In this document: positions 33,781-42,345 of the stretch, one piece after another
Layout: every line of letters starts with the position of its first letter
Position numbering within the stretch: the stretch's first letter is position 1
Origin: Sphingomonas sp.
GTDB lineage: Bacteria; Pseudomonadota; Alphaproteobacteria; Sphingomonadales; Sphingomonadaceae
NCBI RefSeq assembly: GCF_003248515.1
Contig: NZ_QFOB01000004.1
Span: forward strand, 248,001 to 312,000
Direction of reading: 5' to 3'
DNA: 64,000 nt
Program-made: the position numbers and the translations under genes
Notes under the pieces: generated by a model
The model's database searches: none
What the model was told of the DNA's origin: nothing
The model's input: only the letters and a program-made list of their open reading frames with translations

Positions 33781-34974
33781 TCAACCGCCGAGTGCTTTCA
33801 CCCCCGGCAGCACCTTGCCCTCCATCCATTCCAGGAAGGCGCCTCCGGCAGTGGAAATGAAGGTGAGGTCCCCCGCTACGCCGGCCACGTTCACCGCCGC
33901 CACCGTATCGCCGCCACCCGCCACGGAAACGAGGCTGCCCGATTTGGTGAGCGCCGCCGCCGTGTGCGCCAGCGACATCGTCGCCGTATCGAAGGGCGGG
34001 ATCTCGAACGCGCCGAGCGGCCCGTTCCAGACGAGCGTGTGGCAGGTCTTGAGCGCATCGGAGATCGCCTCGCTCGCCGCCGGGCCGCAATCGAGGATCA
34101 TCTCGTCCGCCGCCACTTCGTGCACGTTGATCGTGCGAGTCGGCGGATTGGCCTTGAACTCCCTGGAGACGACCACGTCATAAGGCAGGTGCACCGTGCA
34201 GCCTGCCGCGTCGGCCGCATCGAGGATGGCGAGCGCCGTATCCTTCAGATCATGCTCGCACAGCGACTTGCCCACATCCACGCCGCGCGCGGCGAGGAAC
34301 GTGTTGGCCATGCCGCCGCCGATGATGAGATGATCTACCTTGCTGACGAGATTCTGCAGCACATCCAGCTTCGTCGAAACCTTCGCCCCGCCGACCACGG
34401 CGGCGACGGGATGGACCGGCTCGCCCAGCGCCTTCTGCAAAGCCTCCAGTTCCGCCTGCATCGATCGGCCGGCGAATGCGGGCAGCACATGTGCCAGCCC
34501 CTCGGTGGAGGCGTGCGCGCGGTGTGCGGCGGAAAAGGCATCATTCACATAGAGATCGCCGAGCTTCGCCATTTCGGCGACCAGCGCGGGATCGTTCTTC
34601 TCCTCGCCCTTGTGGAAGCGCGTATTTTCCAGGAGCGCGATATCGCCGGGCGAAAGGCTGGCAATCGCCGCGGCGGCCGCTTCGCCCACGCAATCGTCGA
34701 TGAAGCGCACTTCGCGGCCCAGCACATCGCTCAGCGCCTTCGTCACCAAGGAGAGGCTCATCTCCGGGTTCCGCTCGCCCTTGGGACGGCCGAAATGGGC
34801 GAGCACCAGCACGATCGCGCCCTTGTCCGAAAGCTCGGCGATCGTCGGCGCCGCGGCGCGCAGGCGGGTATCGTCGGTCACGCGCGCGCCATCCATCGGC
34901 ACGTTCAGATCCTCGCGCACCAGCACGCGCTTGCCCGAAACATCGCCCATGTCGTCCAGGGTCTTGAAGCTCAT
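33781..34974 (-). CDS. pgk: phosphoglycerate kinase
   Basis: Glycolytic enzyme interconverting 1,3-bisphosphoglycerate/ADP and 3-phosphoglycerate/ATP. The 397-residue protein starts FKTLDDMGDVSGKRVLVREDLNVPM, with VLVLAHFGRPKGERNPEMSL, ALLENTRFHKGEEKND, the AVVGGAKVSTKL block, KVDHLIIGGGMANTFLAARG, and the nucleotide-binding VAGGGDTVAAV at the end. Its ATG overlaps the stop of the upstream MOSC gene (ATGA). The downstream gene is the antitoxin, 50 bp away, then toxin and fba. Confidence 0.96.
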   Translation of the reverse strand: MSFKTLDDMGDVSGKRVLVREDLNVPMDGARVTDDTRLRAAAPTIAELSDKGAIVLVLAHFGRPKGERNPEMSLSLVTKALSDVLGREVRFIDDCVGEAAAAAIASLSPGDIALLENTRFHKGEEKNDPALVAEMAKLGDLYVNDAFSAAHRAHASTEGLAHVLPAFAGRSMQAELEALQKALGEPVHPVAAVVGGAKVSTKLDVLQNLVSKVDHLIIGGGMANTFLAARGVDVGKSLCEHDLKDTALAILDAADAAGCTVHLPYDVVVSREFKANPPTRTINVHEVAADEMILDCGPAASEAISDALKTCHTLVWNGPLGAFEIPPFDTATMSLAHTAAALTKSGSLVSVAGGGDTVAAVNVAGVAGDLTFISTAGGAFLEWMEGKVLPGVKALGG

Positions 34975-35423
34975 CGATCGATCCTCACGCTATCGCCGAC
35001 CGCGATGCGGCCCTCTTGTTTCACGATGGTCGTCACGCCGCCGCGCCAGTGGGGCAGCAAGGCCGCCTTCAGGCCCGGGGCGATTTCCTCCATCCGGCTG
35101 CACGGATCGCACTCGCCGGTAATTTCCAGCACGGCGCCGCCCGCGAACGTCAGCGTGGCGCCCCTGGTCTCTTCCAGGTCCAGCCCGTCCACCAGCAGGT
35201 TCACGCGCCGCAATTCCCAGGCGACGCTCACGCCCAGTTCGCGGATCGCATCCCCCCAGCCTGCGGCCGTCATCACCGTTACCTGACGCTTGTTGCGTCC
35301 CGGCTTCAGCGCGCCCCGGAAATCCCCGCGCACGCCGGTGGAAAGCCCGATCTCGGCATGATCGACCGTCTGCATCATCCCGCGCGGGCGATCATGCCGG
35401 GCGATGCCGAGAAGGGTGCCCAC
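34971..35423 (-). CDS. MOSC domain protein
   Basis: A 150-residue MOSC-domain protein; the domain binds molybdenum cofactor or sulfur and has one conserved Cys. The strand TLLGIARHDRPRGMMQTV, the AEIGLSTGVRGDFRG and VMTAAGWGDAIRELG blocks and the Cys in ECDPCSRM are visible. The GTG at 35423 has GGAAGG just upstream and starts the conserved part; a longer frame runs into an inverted-repeat element. Its translational coupling to pgk is odd since no link between these functions is known; this is an inserted gene in the glycolytic run. Confidence 0.83.
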   Translation of the reverse strand: MGTLLGIARHDRPRGMMQTVDHAEIGLSTGVRGDFRGALKPGRNKRQVTVMTAAGWGDAIRELGVSVAWELRRVNLLVDGLDLEETRGATLTFAGGAVLEITGECDPCSRMEEIAPGLKAALLPHWRGGVTTIVKQEGRIAVGDSVRIDR

Positions 35424-35469
35424 GCCACCTTCCCGCCTGTCCCGGGCGAAGCCGAGGGGCCGCCTGCGA

Positions 35470-35534
35470 TCGAGCGAAGTCGAGATCGCCTCGGCCTCGC
35501 TCGGAGCATCGGCGGGTGTCTCGACTTCGCTCGA
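35470..35534. repeat. intergenic inverted repeat with 16-bp arms
   Basis: TCGAGCGAAGTCGAGA (35470-35485) and its exact inverse TCTCGACTTCGCTCGA (35519-35534) flank 33 bp. The arm sequence is of a type repeated between genes in sphingomonads (recalled). It fills the space between gap and the MOSC gene. Confidence 0.6.
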
Positions 35535-35559
35535 CACAAACGGTTTCCTCAGGCTTTCC

Positions 35560-36567
35560 TTACAGGAACTTCGCCATCGCGCCGGCCGTATCGACCATGC
35601 GGTTCGAGAAGCCCCATTCATTGTCGTACCAGCTGAGCACGCGCACCAGCTTGCCGTCGATCACGGCCGTCTCGAGGCTGTCGACCGACGAGGAATGCGG
35701 ATTGCCCATGAAGTCGATCGAGACGAGCGGATCGGTCACATATTCGAGGATGCCCTTGAGCGGGCCGCCCTCGGAGGCCGCCTTCAGCACGGCGTTGACC
35801 TCATCCTTGGTCGTGTCGCGCTTCGGCGTGAAGGTGAGGTCGACGACGGAGACGTCCGGGGTCGGCACGCGGATCGAGGAACCATCCAGCTTGCCCTTCA
35901 GCTCCGGCAGCACCTCGCCCACGGCGCGGGCGGCGCCCGTCGTGGTCGGGATCATCGACATGGCGGCGGCACGCGCACGGCGCATGTCGCTGTGGATCTG
36001 GTCCAGGATGCGCTGGTCGTTGGTGTAGCTGTGGATCGTGGTCATCAGGCCGCGCTCGATGCCGATCGTATCGTTCAGCACCTTGGCGATCGGCGCCAGG
36101 CAGTTGGTGGTGCACGATGCGTTGGAAACGATCGTGTGTTCCGCCGTCAGCTTGTCGTCATTCACGCCGAACACGACGGTCAGGTCGACATTCTTGCCCG
36201 GTGCCGAGATCAGCACCTTCTTCGCGCCGGCGGCGAGATGCTTTTCGCACGAAGCCTTGTCGGTGAAGAAGCCGGTGCACTCCAGCGCAATTTCCACGCC
36301 CAGTTCGGCATGCGGCAGATTGGCGGGATCGCGCTCGGCGGTCACGCGGATGCGCTTGCCGTCGATGACGAGTTCGTTGCCCTCGGACGAAACCTCGCCT
36401 TTCCAGGCGCCATGGACGCTGTCGCGCTTGAACAGCAGCGCGTTTGACTTGGCATCGCCCAGATCGTTGATCGCCACCAGTTCCAGCCCGCTATCGGGGC
36501 GGGAAAGGATCGCGCGCGCCACAAGGCGGCCGATCCGCCCGAAACCGTTGATCGCCACCTTCGCCAT
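35560..36567 (-). CDS. gap: glyceraldehyde-3-phosphate dehydrogenase, type I
   Basis: Oxidises glyceraldehyde 3-phosphate to 1,3-bisphosphoglycerate with NAD. The 335-residue protein begins KVAINGFGRIGRLVARAIL and has the catalytic Cys in SNASCTTNCLAP, the His in MTTIHSYTNDQ, GAARAVGEVLPELKGKLDG and SWYDNEWGFSNRM at the end. It lies 15 bp after tkt, so they are cotranscribed. The Asp after the GxGxxG strand region (AINDLGD) fits NAD preference. Confidence 0.96.
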   Translation of the reverse strand: MAKVAINGFGRIGRLVARAILSRPDSGLELVAINDLGDAKSNALLFKRDSVHGAWKGEVSSEGNELVIDGKRIRVTAERDPANLPHAELGVEIALECTGFFTDKASCEKHLAAGAKKVLISAPGKNVDLTVVFGVNDDKLTAEHTIVSNASCTTNCLAPIAKVLNDTIGIERGLMTTIHSYTNDQRILDQIHSDMRRARAAAMSMIPTTTGAARAVGEVLPELKGKLDGSSIRVPTPDVSVVDLTFTPKRDTTKDEVNAVLKAASEGGPLKGILEYVTDPLVSIDFMGNPHSSSVDSLETAVIDGKLVRVLSWYDNEWGFSNRMVDTAGAMAKFL

Positions 36568-36582
36568 ATTCGTCCTACTCCT

Positions 36583-38559
36583 TCAAACGCCGCGCACGGC
36601 CGCCAAGACCTTCGGCGCGATCTGATCCGCCGTCAGCCCGAATTTCCTGTAGAGATCGCCCGCCGGGCCGGAAGCGCCGAACCGGTCGATGCCGAAGCGC
36701 AGCCCCTTGAGGCCGGTATAACGTTCCCAGCCGATCGTCGTGCCGGCCTCGATCGAGACGCGCAGCACGTCCTCGGGCAGGATATCGGCCCGATACGCAT
36801 CGTCCTGCGCATCGAACAATTCCCAGCTCGGCATCGAGACGACATCGGCGCCTACGCCCTGCGCCTCCAGCGCCGCCGCGACATCCGCCGCGATTTCCAC
36901 TTCGGAGCCCGTCGCCATCAGCACCACCTTGCGCGCCGCCGTAGCGGAAACGAGGCGATAGGCGCCCTTGGCCGAAAGGCTCTCGCCCGTCGCCTCGGTC
37001 CGCAACTGCCGCAGATTCTGGCGCGAAAGCGCGAGCAGCGAGGGGCCGTCCGACTTTTCCAGCGCCAGCTGCCAGCATTCGGCCGTCTCCACCGTATCGG
37101 CGGGGCGGAACACCTGCAGGTTCGGGATCAGGCGCAGGCTCATCACATGCTCGATCGGCTGGTGGGTCGGGCCATCCTCGCCCAGACCGATCGAATCGTG
37201 CGTCATCACATAGACGACCCGCGCCCGCTGCAATGCCGAGAGGCGGATCGCGCCGCGCGCATAATCGGAAAAGACCAGAAAGGTGCCGCCATACGGGATC
37301 ACGCCGCCATGCAGCGCCAGCCCGTTCATGGCCGCGCTCATCCCGAATTCGCGGATGCCGTAATGCAGGTAGCGACCCGCATAATTTTCGGCCGTCAGCG
37401 AGGCGAGCCCCTTGGTCGCCGTATTGTTCGAAGGCGTGAGATCGGCCGATCCGCCAATCGTTTCGGGCAGATCGGCATTGATCGCGGTCAGCGCAAGCTG
37501 CGAGGCGACCCGTGTCGCCACCTTCTGCGGGCTGGCGATCAGGCCATCGATATGCGCCTGCAGGCTGAATCCCTCGGGCAGATCGCCCGCCATCCGCCGC
37601 GCAAGCTCCAGCCCCTGCGCGCCGGCCGCCGCCAGCCGCTCTTCCCAGGCGTGGCGCACCGATGCACCCCGCTTGCCGATCTCCGTCCAGCCGGCGACGA
37701 TCTCGCCGGGCAGCTCGAACGCCGGGCTCGTCCAGCCCAGCGTCTCGCGCGCGGCGGCCACCTCGTCCGCGCCCAGCGGCGATCCGTGCACCGAATGCGT
37801 GCCCGCCTTGTTGGGCGATCCGTAGCCGATCACCGTGCGGCAGGCGATCAGGGAGGGGCGTTCATCCGCCACCGCCTCGCCCAGCGCGCGCGCCACATCC
37901 GCGCCATCCAGCCCGTCGCACTCCACGACATGCCAGCCGGTCGCGCGATAGCGAGCCTTCACATCCTCGCTGCTCGAAAGCGAGATGTCGCCGTCGATCG
38001 TGATCTTGTTGTCGTCCCACAGCACGTTCAGGCGGCCGAGCTTCAGGTGGCCGGCCAGGCCAATCGCCTCATGGTTGATGCCTTCCATCAGGCAGCCGTC
38101 GCCGGCGATCACCCAGGTGCGATGATCCACCAGATCATCGCCGAAGCTGGCGTTCAGATGGCGCTCGGCGATGGCCATGCCCACCGCCATCGCCAGCCCC
38201 TGCCCCAGCGGGCCGGTCGTCGCCTCCACGCCTTCCAGCTCGAAATTCTCGGGATGGCCCGCGCACACCGAATCGAGCTGGCGGAAGCTGCGCAGATCAT
38301 CGATCGTGGGGCGCGCATAGCCGGTCAGGTGCAGGAGCGAATAGATCAGCATCGATCCGTGGCCGGCGGACAACACGAAGCGATCGCGATCGGGCCATTT
38401 CGGCGCGGACGGATCGAACTTCAGGAATTTCTGGAAGAGCACCGTTGCCGCATCGGCCATGCCCATCGGCATGCCGGGGTGGCCGCTATTGGCCGCCTGC
38501 ACCCCATCCATCGAAAGCGCCCGGATAGCGTTTGCGAGGTGTCGGCTGGACTGCGTCAT
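36583..38559 (-). CDS. tkt: transketolase
   Basis: Thiamine-diphosphate enzyme of the pentose phosphate and Calvin pathways. The 658-residue protein has the N-terminal block ANAIRALSMDGVQAANSGHPGMPMG, the TPP-binding GDGCLMEGINHEAIGLAGHL, SVHGSPLGADEV, the pyrimidine-domain Glu in GIREFGMSAAMNG and the HDSIGLGEDGPTHQPIEH motif. The second of two adjacent ATGs (38559) has the better ribosome binding site (AAGGA, five bases upstream). It begins the tkt - gap - MOSC - pgk - TA - fba run. Confidence 0.95.
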   Translation of the reverse strand: MTQSSRHLANAIRALSMDGVQAANSGHPGMPMGMADAATVLFQKFLKFDPSAPKWPDRDRFVLSAGHGSMLIYSLLHLTGYARPTIDDLRSFRQLDSVCAGHPENFELEGVEATTGPLGQGLAMAVGMAIAERHLNASFGDDLVDHRTWVIAGDGCLMEGINHEAIGLAGHLKLGRLNVLWDDNKITIDGDISLSSSEDVKARYRATGWHVVECDGLDGADVARALGEAVADERPSLIACRTVIGYGSPNKAGTHSVHGSPLGADEVAAARETLGWTSPAFELPGEIVAGWTEIGKRGASVRHAWEERLAAAGAQGLELARRMAGDLPEGFSLQAHIDGLIASPQKVATRVASQLALTAINADLPETIGGSADLTPSNNTATKGLASLTAENYAGRYLHYGIREFGMSAAMNGLALHGGVIPYGGTFLVFSDYARGAIRLSALQRARVVYVMTHDSIGLGEDGPTHQPIEHVMSLRLIPNLQVFRPADTVETAECWQLALEKSDGPSLLALSRQNLRQLRTEATGESLSAKGAYRLVSATAARKVVLMATGSEVEIAADVAAALEAQGVGADVVSMPSWELFDAQDDAYRADILPEDVLRVSIEAGTTIGWERYTGLKGLRFGIDRFGASGPAGDLYRKFGLTADQIAPKVLAAVRGV

Positions 38560-38768
38560 CATGGTCCTTGTCGCGCCACGGGCCGGCGCTCTTTTCGCCC
38601 GCGTCAGCGGGTCTCGTGAAAACCGGATGCCCCCGCCATCCGTGCCCCGCATGGGCGCGGAACGGGCGCTCTTTGGCCTTGCCGGGCGGGAGCGTCAACC
38701 GCAGTGCAGCATGATCGCCGCCCGCGGCTCGCTTGTCGGCGGCGATGGTCCTGCTATCTCTTGTAAAT

Positions 38769-38987
38769 ATGAGCGATAGCCCCCTCTCCGCCGCACTGGC
38801 GCGACTCGATCGCGCTGTCGCGCGGATCGAACGGATCGATCCGATCGAGCGCCCCGCGCCGGTCGCGCCGGGACTCGCCCACGCCTATGCCGAGCTGGAT
38901 GAACGCCACGGCCTGCTGCGGCTGCGCATCCAGGAAACGATCGAGCGGCTGGATGCGCTGATCGAGCAGGAAGCGGCCGAAGGCTGA
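38769..38987 (+). CDS. small coiled-coil protein upstream of zapA
   Basis: A 72-residue predicted protein that is mostly helical: SAALARLDRAVARIERID near the start and LRLRIQETIERLDALIEQEA at the end have heptad-like leucine/isoleucine spacing. No family was recognised. Its stop overlaps the zapA start (TGATG), so the two are coupled, which suggests a role in cell division alongside ZapA. Similar short genes often precede zapA in this group; that is recalled and unverified. Confidence 0.65.
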   Translation: MSDSPLSAALARLDRAVARIERIDPIERPAPVAPGLAHAYAELDERHGLLRLRIQETIERLDALIEQEAAEG

Positions 38988-39325
38988 TGGCGCAGATCAC
39001 GCTCGATATTGCCGGCCGCCGCCATGAGCTCACGGTGCGTGACGGGCAGGAAAACCATTTCCGCAATCTCGCCGCGATCGTCGATGAAAAGGTCCGCGCC
39101 GTGAGCGGGGCGATCGGCACGATCAACGAATCGCGCCAGCTGCTGATGGCGGCGCTGCTGCTGGCCGACGAGATCGGCACACGGCAAGCCGCCCCGCCGC
39201 CGCCGTCCGCCGCCGCCTCTCCGGCGGGAGAGGATAGTGGCGCGATCGCGCGGCAGATCGATCTGCTGGCCGATCGGCTCGAAAAGCTCGCGCTCAAGCT
39301 TGAGAAGAGCGTGTCGGACACCTAG
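38987..39325 (+). CDS. zapA: cell division protein ZapA
   Basis: A 112-residue protein that binds and bundles FtsZ. The N-terminal strand-rich part ITLDIAGRRHELTVRDGQE and the helix ESRQLLMAALLLADEIG are the ZapA signature, with a coiled coil at the C-terminus (IDLLADRLEKLALKLEKSV). A Pro/Ala linker (APPPPSAAASPAG) between them is longer than in E. coli ZapA. It is followed directly by 6S RNA and the 5-formyltetrahydrofolate cyclo-ligase gene, the order typical of proteobacteria. Confidence 0.93.
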   Translation: MAQITLDIAGRRHELTVRDGQENHFRNLAAIVDEKVRAVSGAIGTINESRQLLMAALLLADEIGTRQAAPPPPSAAASPAGEDSGAIARQIDLLADRLEKLALKLEKSVSDT

Positions 39326-39329
39326 ATAG

Positions 39330-39492
39330 GTATGCGGTGGAACTGCCCGATACGATCCGCTGCGAACATCCCTGAGGCGATTCATCTTCCTAGGGGGCTG
39401 TCCCTGGCCGGGCTCTGGCCCGAACTACATGGTCCCCACCTGACGTTTACGGCGTCAGAGGATATTCCGGAAAACGGTCATGGCGGTTCCAC
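39330..39492 (+). ncRNA. ssrS: 6S RNA (RNA polymerase-binding)
   Basis: The region between zapA and the cyclo-ligase gene shows the 6S plan. A closing stem pairs GTGGAACTGCC (39337-39347) with GGCGGTTCCAC (39482-39492). A central part contains the alphaproteobacterial hallmark GGCCGGGCTCTGGCCCGAAC and GGTCCCCACCTGACG. 6S RNA mimics an open promoter and holds sigma-70 RNA polymerase in stationary phase. The 5' and 3' ends are estimated from the stem. The 3' strand of the stem overlaps the start of the downstream gene. Confidence 0.8.
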
Positions 39493-40100
39493 CACCCTTC
39501 CCCGCCCCCGCTGAAATCGCCGCGCATGCGGATAAGCCCGCGCTGCGCGAGGCGCTGAGAACCATGCGCGCAGATCATGTCGCACGCCTGGGGGAAGAGG
39601 GGAGGCGCGCCGCCGCCGCAGCCGCGGCGCGGCTGATCCTGCCGCATATCCCGCATGGCGCGATCGTCGCCCTCTATCTGGCCATCCAGCAGGAAATCGA
39701 TCCCGATCCGCTGGTCGCGCTGCTGGATGCGCGCGGCCAGCAGCTCGCCCTACCCGCCCTCCACGATGCCACGACGATGGATTTCCGCCGCTGGATACCG
39801 GGCGAGCCGCTGGATCGTGGCCCCTTTCGACTGCGCCAGCCCCCGGCCCATGCCCCCTTCGTCACGCCCGATCTGATCGTCACGCCGCTGGTGGGTTTCG
39901 ATCGCCATGGCGGCCGGATCGGTCAGGGCAAGAGCCATTATGATCGGGCGCTGGTCCGTTATCCCGGCGCGCACCGGATCGGCTTTGCCTGGAGCGTACA
40001 GAAGGTGCCGGGCCGGCTGCCCCACGATCCCTGGGATATGCCGCTCCATGCGGTGGCCACCGAACGCGAATGGATCCCGATGCCGGAGATCGGCGCATGA
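39480..40100 (+). CDS. 5-formyltetrahydrofolate cyclo-ligase
   Basis: Converts 5-formyl-THF to 5,10-methenyl-THF with ATP (YgfA/MTHFS). The 206-residue protein has the start ADKPALREALRTMR, the IALYLAIQQEIDP-like region, the basic KP.. substrate part and the P-loop-like GFDRHGGRIGQGKSHYDRAL motif that binds ATP, followed by RIGFAWSVQKV. The only usable start is the ATG at 39480, since no alternative in-frame start lies between it and the conserved DKPALREAL. That start lies inside the 3' strand of the 6S RNA stem, so processing of 6S and translation of this gene interfere. Confidence 0.92.
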   Translation: MAVPPPFPAPAEIAAHADKPALREALRTMRADHVARLGEEGRRAAAAAAARLILPHIPHGAIVALYLAIQQEIDPDPLVALLDARGQQLALPALHDATTMDFRRWIPGEPLDRGPFRLRQPPAHAPFVTPDLIVTPLVGFDRHGGRIGQGKSHYDRALVRYPGAHRIGFAWSVQKVPGRLPHDPWDMPLHAVATEREWIPMPEIGA

Positions 40101-40303
40101 CCCCTTCGTGGCGAAAGCCGGTGGGCATCGCCCTGATCCTGGCGCTGATCCTTGTCTGGTGCGTGGGAGTCGCCAGCCTGTCCGTTCCGCTCGGCCGCCT
40201 GCCCGCTCTGGTTCAGGGGCCGATCTATCTGATCCTCGGCATCGTCTGGATCCTGCCGCTCAAGCCCCTCCTCAGATGGATGGAACTGGGCCGCTGGCGC
40301 TGA
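40097..40303 (+). CDS. DUF2842 membrane protein
   Basis: A 68-residue member of DUF2842, common in alphaproteobacteria and of unknown function. It has two membrane helices (KPVGIALILALILVWCVGVA and GPIYLILGIVWILPLKPLL) with a conserved end LRWMELGRW. The ATG overlaps the stop of the cyclo-ligase gene (ATGA), so it forms the last cistron of the zapA-region operon. Confidence 0.88.
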   Translation: MTPSWRKPVGIALILALILVWCVGVASLSVPLGRLPALVQGPIYLILGIVWILPLKPLLRWMELGRWR

Positions 40304-40373
40304 ACGGTCCACCCCGTTTCCGAAACGCAAAGTCGCATATGGATTCTTTCGGCGGTTTCTTTATCGTTGCTGT

Positions 40374-40562
40374 ATGAACCTGCGCGATCATGCCCGTCAG
40401 ATGGCTGAAACCGGCGAGTATGAAGACGCGCGAGCCGTGATTTTCGCGCTTTTCAAGCTCGGTTATTCCCGCGCGCCGGGCAGCTTCAATCTGATCGATC
40501 GGATGCGACTCACCCACGTCTGCAAGAGCAGCAGCCGTCGCAAGCGCAAGCGCGCCTCCTGA
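40374..40562 (+). CDS. hypothetical small basic protein
   Basis: A 62-residue frame with no recognised family. The N-terminal half is a probable helix (LRDHARQMAETGEYEDARAV) and the C-terminus is a basic, Ser-rich tail (KSSSRRKRKRAS). It starts with ATG at 40374 in the space between the DUF2842 gene and the hydrolase. No clear ribosome binding site is seen. Coding is plausible but not proven. Confidence 0.5.
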   Translation: MNLRDHARQMAETGEYEDARAVIFALFKLGYSRAPGSFNLIDRMRLTHVCKSSSRRKRKRAS

Positions 40563-40634
40563 CAGGCGCGCGCTGCCCCATGTCTCCTCCCTCCCGGCAA
40601 GAGACGGAAGGTTACTGGATGTGCGGAGCGCGAC

Positions 40635-41648
40635 ATGCCAACAGGGATGGCGATGTCTGATCCCAAAGAACGCCCTTCGCCTCCTCTTCCCGCTGATCCG
40701 CTCACCCCCACCGTGAAAGCCGCCCGGCTTGCCGCCGGCGCCGCGCTCGCCATCGGATCGATCGTGGGATCCGGCTTTCTGTTCTCGACCCTGACGCGCA
40801 ATCGTTCGGAACGGCGCGCGCCGCCGATCGGAAAGTTCATCACCGTCGATGGCGCGCGGCTTCATTATGTCGAGGCGGGAGAAGGCCCGCCGATCCTGCT
40901 GATCCACGGGCTGGGCGGCCAACTGCGCCACTTCGCCTATGCGCTTCTGGAAAGGCTGGCGCGCACGAACCGCGTCGTCCTGATCGATCGCCCCGGCGCC
41001 GGGCATTCGCCCCGCATCCCCGGCTATGGGCTTGCCCAGCATGCGGCGCTGGTCGCGCGCTTCATCGAGGAGATCGGGCTCAACCGGCCGATCATCGTCG
41101 GGCATTCCTTCGGCGGCGCCGTCGCCCTGGCACTCGCGCTCGATCACCCGCAGGTGGTGGGCCGCCTCGCGCTGATCGCGCCGCTCAGCCAGCCGGACAT
41201 GGTCGTCCAGCAGCCGTTCAAGGCCTTCCTCGCCTCGCCCCTGTGGCTGCGCGAGGCGGCCTGCGCCACCGCCGCGGTGCCGCTGGGCGCCGCGATCCGC
41301 CATCGTGTCCATCATGCCACCTTCGCGCCCGAGGCCGTTCCCGCTGATTTTGACGAGGCGTGCGGCGGCGTGCTCGTGCTTCGCCCTGCGACGCTGGCCG
41401 CCGGCTTCGAGGAAATTTCCACCGCCGCCGCCCGGCTGGCGGAAATGGCGCCGCGCTATCCCGAAATCGATCTGCCGGTTTCGATCCTGTTCGGGCGCGG
41501 GGATCAGGTGCTGGATCCCGCCATCCACGGGGAGCGCACGGCGGCCGCGATCCCGCATGCCCGACTGAAACTGGTGGAGGGCGGGCACATGTTGCCCGTG
41601 ACACAGCCGGATCTGGTCGCCCGCTTCATCCTCGACGGGAACGACTGA
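40635..41648 (+). CDS. alpha/beta hydrolase, membrane-anchored
   Basis: A 337-residue alpha/beta hydrolase with an N-terminal anchor (ARLAAGAALAIGSIVGSGFL, residues about 30-50) that should place it at the inner membrane. The fold starts with PPILLIHGLGGQLRHFAYAL; the nucleophile elbow is VGHSFGGAVAL, the acid Asp is in LFGRGDQVLDPA and the His in EGGHMLPVT. The ATG at 40635 has GGAG seven bases upstream. The substrate is unknown; it stands alone between unrelated genes. Confidence 0.88.
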   Translation: MPTGMAMSDPKERPSPPLPADPLTPTVKAARLAAGAALAIGSIVGSGFLFSTLTRNRSERRAPPIGKFITVDGARLHYVEAGEGPPILLIHGLGGQLRHFAYALLERLARTNRVVLIDRPGAGHSPRIPGYGLAQHAALVARFIEEIGLNRPIIVGHSFGGAVALALALDHPQVVGRLALIAPLSQPDMVVQQPFKAFLASPLWLREAACATAAVPLGAAIRHRVHHATFAPEAVPADFDEACGGVLVLRPATLAAGFEEISTAAARLAEMAPRYPEIDLPVSILFGRGDQVLDPAIHGERTAAAIPHARLKLVEGGHMLPVTQPDLVARFILDGND

Positions 41649-41745
41649 TTCCGCCGCCGGAAGAGCGGGCCAGACCTCGAATCACCCAGTGCCGCCCGTC
41701 CCTATGGCCGGGGCGCGGATCAGGGAAAGGATCGATTCGGCCGGA

Positions 41746-42012
41746 TCAGATTCCCGGAACGAGCATCCGCAGCGCGATTCCGACAGCGACCACCACCAGA
41801 GCCGGGGCTACATAGCTCACCAGCAGCCGCCGGATCATCTCCCGCCGCTTGCGCTGCCTGCGCTCCATTTCGCGGATTCGCGCCAATTCCTCGGGCAGCG
41901 GATCGAAAGCGGGGGCGAAGCCGATCTGGCGCAGTTCGATGCGGATGGAATGGGCCAGCTGGTCCAGTTCATCCTCATAGGCTTCAGCCGGCTTGTAGGC
42001 AGACTCGCTCAC
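41746..42012 (-). CDS. hypothetical tail-anchored membrane protein
   Basis: An 88-residue frame with an N-terminal acidic region (EAYEDELDQLAHSIRIELRQ), a basic helix (REMERRQRKRREMIRRLL) and one C-terminal membrane helix (VSYVAPALVVVAVGIALRML). It was not assigned to a family. The GTG at 42012 gives VSESAYKPAEAY; no strong ribosome binding site is seen, and a longer frame to 42084 exists. It is adjacent to tRNA-Asp. Confidence 0.5.
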   Translation of the reverse strand: MSESAYKPAEAYEDELDQLAHSIRIELRQIGFAPAFDPLPEELARIREMERRQRKRREMIRRLLVSYVAPALVVVAVGIALRMLVPGI

Positions 42013-42184
42013 GTGAAGGAGTGTCGCGCGGGAGGCCGGGGCACGCAACAGATTTTGCGTTTCCGGAACGAGTCCCGCGCGCAATCACGGCGGTCCAGCC
42101 GACGCGCGATGGCGACGCCTGAGCGCGTGCCCTAATCATCAGGAAGAATGTTCCGCGAAACCAGCGCCAGGAAAGGCGGCCTGT

Positions 42185-42202
42185 GCCATTCCGAAGGAGG
42201 AA

Positions 42203-42206
<4 letters not shown>
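42185..42206 (-). terminator. hairpin at the 3' end of tRNA-Asp
   Basis: GCCATTCC and GGAATGGC pair over a six-base loop (minus-strand sequence GCCATTCC-TCCTTC-GGAATGGC). The stem begins in the CCA end of the tRNA, so it can serve as its transcription stop. Confidence 0.4.
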
Positions 42207-42279
<73 letters not shown>

Positions 42280-42345
42280 AAACCCGATGTCCGTGTCGGC
42301 GGAGCGCGGCCACTAGGCGGCCCCCGATCCGCTGTCAACGGCCTT

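Noticed and set aside
37147..38619. A 490-codon frame opposite tkt on the plus strand
   Set aside because: Transketolase motifs are unambiguous on the minus strand; the antisense frame is Arg/Ala/Gly-rich without any family pattern.
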